This document shows positions 61,601 through 64,000 of a stretch of DNA of 64,000 nucleotides, piece by piece (position 1 is the first letter of the stretch; each line of letters begins with the position of its first letter). A program made the translations under genes and the position numbers. The notes below the pieces were generated by a model. It saw only the letters and a list, made by a program, of their open reading frames with translations, made no database searches and was not told the origin of the DNA. The stretch is from Apricaphanius iberus. Taxonomy: Eukaryota; Chordata; Actinopteri; Cyprinodontiformes; Aphaniidae. The DNA is taken from contig JAPXFQ010001391.1 in the NCBI GenBank assembly GCA_028564705.1, positions 124,001-188,000 of the forward strand. Direction: 5' to 3'.

Positions 61601-63476
61601 TCCATAAATAAACTGCACCATTTTAAAAGCCGCAGGGTTCAAAGTATGGGGGAAAAAGTAGCGGCTTATAGTCCGGAAAATGTGTTAGTCAGACTGGATA
61701 GGAAGATTGCTGGAGTTTAATAGAGGCTAAATACTAATAACAGGCTGCAGAACCATCCAGGAAAACAATGATAAACAGGAAGTAAGAGCTATGATGGATT
61801 GGCTTTAAACTGCACGGAATATTTTGACGACAATTGGAAGTCAGATTTTAGATCTAAATTTAACCGAGAATCTGTTGCTAAGCTTGAAAGTTGATGTTCA
61901 CAAATGCTTTCCAAACAGTTTAACCAGCTTAATCTTTTTTGCTGAGATGAATGGAGAAACATATCACTCTGTAGATGTGGAACAGTGATAGAGACGTATA
62001 CCTAAAGTCATGCAGCTGTAACAGTAGTGAGTAGGGTCAAATTAAGGACGATTGAAAGAAAAGCACACAAAACATTTCCAAATTTTTATGTTGAAAAACG
62101 TATGATTTTCCTTCCACTTCAAAATGTTGCCATATTTTTTGTCAGTGTATCGTGTAGAATCACAATAAAAAGAAATGTATTTGTTGTAGACAAGTTTAAG
62201 ATGATTTTGAAGAGCAAGTTTAGACTGATGTAGAAATGTTATTAATCAGCATCCATCTGATGTTTTCCACAGTTTAGCGCCATCTATCCTGAGATGGTGG
62301 ATGCCTTGGTACTGCTGGACTCCTATGGATTCTTACCCACAGATGTGGTATTCTTACCATCCCTGCAGCACTTTTCTCACTTTAAGTCTTTCTTCAGAAC
62401 AACAACAAAACTAACAGATCATATTTGCATTTCAGTTAAATGGTAGAAATGTATGAAATTGATATAGATTTTTTTAAATGTATCCTTTTATTATAAAAAG
62501 GAAAATGAATTAGCAGTAGTCAGTGCAGCTTTTGGGCGCTAGATACTTTATATTGACAGGCCAGTTTATCTAATATGGTCTTTTGGCTATTTTGAACACC
62601 AGGTGGTGTAATCCTTTTTTTTGGTGTAAAATCCTGTTTGATAATGTGAAATGTTTAGGATTGACAAAAAACATTAAAAAAGGAAGATTTAAAATACTTT
62701 TTAACAGCTGCACTTCTATTTATTTATTTGCAGAAAGAAATGCCTAAAGTGTTACGGCAGGGGTTGGATGAGATGATACAGTTTGAAAAGACGATGGAAG
62801 ACAAGAAGACGAGAGTTTACACTTATGAAAAAGCTGTCGAAAGGTAACCCACCTTCTTATGTCATCTCTTTTAAAGGTCTATTTTACATAACACCCATTC
62901 TGTTTCATATTGTGTGTTCAACATCCAGGCTTTTAGCTGGAAACCCAAGTCTGACTGAGAAATCTGCAAAGATCCTTTTAGAGCGAGGTCTAGTTAAAGC
63001 TGAAGGAGGTAAATGAACATCCTTTTCATTTGGTTCTGGGGGTTTTTCTTACACTTGAAATGAAAGCATGATGGATCTTTCTCTGTTACAGGAGTGGTGT
63101 TCTCCAGAGACTTTCGGATCAATCTGGTAGGCTTCTGTTCTGCATTTTTCTCCAAGAAGCAATGTCCAGCAGCTTGTGAATTTCTCTTTTGTGTTTTTTA
63201 ATTTTATTTTCTATTTTAGAAAAACGTTGCACGCATCAGTGCGGAGCAGGGTTTGGAGCTGCAGTCAAGGATAGAAGCCTCTGTTCTTGTTGTTCTGTAA
63301 AGATGTTACTTTGCCACATGTTTTTCTGATTCCTCTTGAACGCATCACAGTGAATTACTGAATATGTGTGCCATGTTTGTTTTGACAGAGCAGAGAGTGG
63401 CTTTGAGAAAATGTTTGCGGAAGCTGATCAGAAGAAATTTACGTCAGTTCTTCTTCAAGCTTACAGGGACCGGCAT
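58652..63476 (+). CDS. serhl: Serine hydrolase-like protein (alpha/beta hydrolase), 3' end outside window
   Basis: Alpha/beta-hydrolase of the SERHL/SERHL2 family, reported from muscle and peroxisomes; its substrate is not established. Exons seen: 58652-58709, 59538-59681, 60316-60429, 60691-60732, 60814-60833, 62273-62347, 62734-62843, 62929-63008, 63092-63126, 63220-63296, 63389-63476; phases are continuous for 281 residues. Visible: VPWGEIRGKVWG, oxyanion-side motif LCLHGWADNCGTFN, DLTGHGCSSH, nucleophile elbow GHSMGG, then YPEMVDALVLLDS. The catalytic His and the C-terminus (about 30-40 residues) lie beyond the right edge: the last donor GTGAGT at 63477 leads into an intron that does not end here. 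The N-terminal 19 residues differ from human and may be a targeting extension. Confidence 0.93.
59790..59995 (-). mobile_element. DNA-transposon scrap in serhl intron 2
   Basis: Landmarks GCATCACAAATTGTGATGG, AATCTCATCTGACCAAAGCA and ATGGCAAACCC are typical of reverse-strand Tc1 transposase. No frame. Confidence 0.5.
60814..60833 (+). other. serhl: 20-nt microexon in the serhl nucleophile elbow
   Basis: The exon ending at 60732 closes in GHSMG and the 20-base exon at 60814-60833 supplies the next Gly and NIAGM, with TTTGTTTCAG before and GTGAGT after. Skipping it would shift the frame and destroy the catalytic serine context. Confidence 0.85.
60925..62190 (+). mobile_element. Tc1-like relic split by a nested element in serhl intron 5
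   Basis: The left part (60925-60992) has ATTCGGAAACATGGTGGTGG. The right part (61688-62190) carries GCTGGAGTTTAATAGAGGC, GTTGATGTTCACAAATGC and the terminal-repeat motifs CCTTCCACTTCAAAATGTTG and GTGTAGAATCACAATAAAA. The two halves belong to one element interrupted at 60993-61687. Confidence 0.55.
60993..61687 (+). mobile_element. Inverted-repeat element with CCGTAATTTCCGGACT ends
   Basis: Left end TACCGTAATTTCCGGACTCT; right end, complemented, TAACACATTTTCCGGACTAT. The inverted similarity continues inward (AAGCTGCGCCAGC, ATAAGCCGTGGG against AAAAGCCGCAGGG and GTAGCGGCTTATAG). It has no coding capacity. This type of non-autonomous element (taagccgc motif) is common in fish genomes. Confidence 0.75.
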
Positions 63477-64000
63477 GTGAGTTAATTCGTCCTGACTGCT
63501 TAGGTCAAATGGAGATGTTTGCACTTGTGTGTAGTTATGTCTGCCAATATAAAGATCCAATGCTGATCAATGCAATGTTGTTTCCTGTTCACATCCAGCA
63601 GAATTTGATAAAGATCATCATTGATTCGAAAAAATTGAAAACAGGACTAGAGACGGCTTTTTGAATACGTTTGATTAATTTTTACTCCTAACTTTTTATT
63701 TGTACAGCTATTTTTTTGTTAAGCGGTTGAACACTAATATTAATTATTAAAGCACAAGAAAGCTTCTAACTTGAGGCATTGATGTCTCAAACTACAGTCA
63801 GTTTACCAAAAAAAACCTTAAAGGTGTGCTCTGGTTTCTTCTAATACATTCTAAACGATACTCTGGTAATACTTTAGGATAACAAATAATTCTAAGGCAT
63901 TAATAACAGTAGATAAGTAAGTATTTAAAAAAAACAAAATATTTACTGAGTTTTGTAATTGATCAGGAAATCCTATATTAAGAAACAAAGAGGTTGTTGG
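63477..64000 (+). other. serhl: Start of the last visible serhl intron
   Basis: AT-rich sequence after the donor at 63477; no further exon with the family's C-terminal motif is seen before the window ends. Confidence 0.6.

Overview
This is nuclear DNA from a ray-finned fish, most likely a percomorph teleost. The genes are split into many short exons with GT/AG borders, the protein sequences are fish-type, and the introns carry typical teleost repeats (Tc1-like and hAT DNA transposons, LINE 3' ends, ATCC-tailed retroelements). There is no operon, CRISPR array, tRNA or rRNA gene that I can see. I found no clear case of a new biological system. The window is an ordinary gene neighbourhood with some informative transposon structure, a few fine points of splicing, and one unexplained reverse-strand reading frame.

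Layout. 1-8.3 kb: no recognisable gene; repeats, a decayed THAP-domain fragment and hAT-like elements. 8.4-24.3 kb, plus: triobp (stereociliary/actin-bundling protein, long form), about 19 exons. 24.4-26.1 kb, minus: smdt1 (EMRE, the essential regulator of the mitochondrial calcium uniporter), tail to tail with triobp and with closely spaced poly(A) signals. 27.5-35.0 kb, plus: a LUC7-like U1 snRNP splicing factor, 10 coding exons. 37.2-45.0 kb, plus: cenpm (centromere protein M), 6 exons, with a 4.5 kb last intron full of transposons. 45-51 kb: gene-free, with a GC-rich retroelement insertion, a short Tc1 derivative and a diverged duplicated segment. 51.2-53.4 kb, minus: mb (myoglobin), complete, with a TATA box. 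53.4-58.4 kb: gene-free, with a LINE reverse-transcriptase relic and a TTTA microsatellite. 58.6 kb to the right edge, plus: serhl (serine hydrolase-like alpha/beta hydrolase), 11 exons, cut off before its last exon(s).

The genes do not form a pathway. TRIOBP, SMDT1, CENPM, MB and SERHL all map to human 22q12-q13 from my knowledge, while LUC7L is on 16p13, so the block is a conserved synteny segment of mixed 22q/16p ancestry. Exon coordinates were derived by hand from reading frame, splice signals and recalled protein families. Nearly all phases close exactly. Repeat family names are my recognition of characteristic ends and peptide motifs, not database matches.
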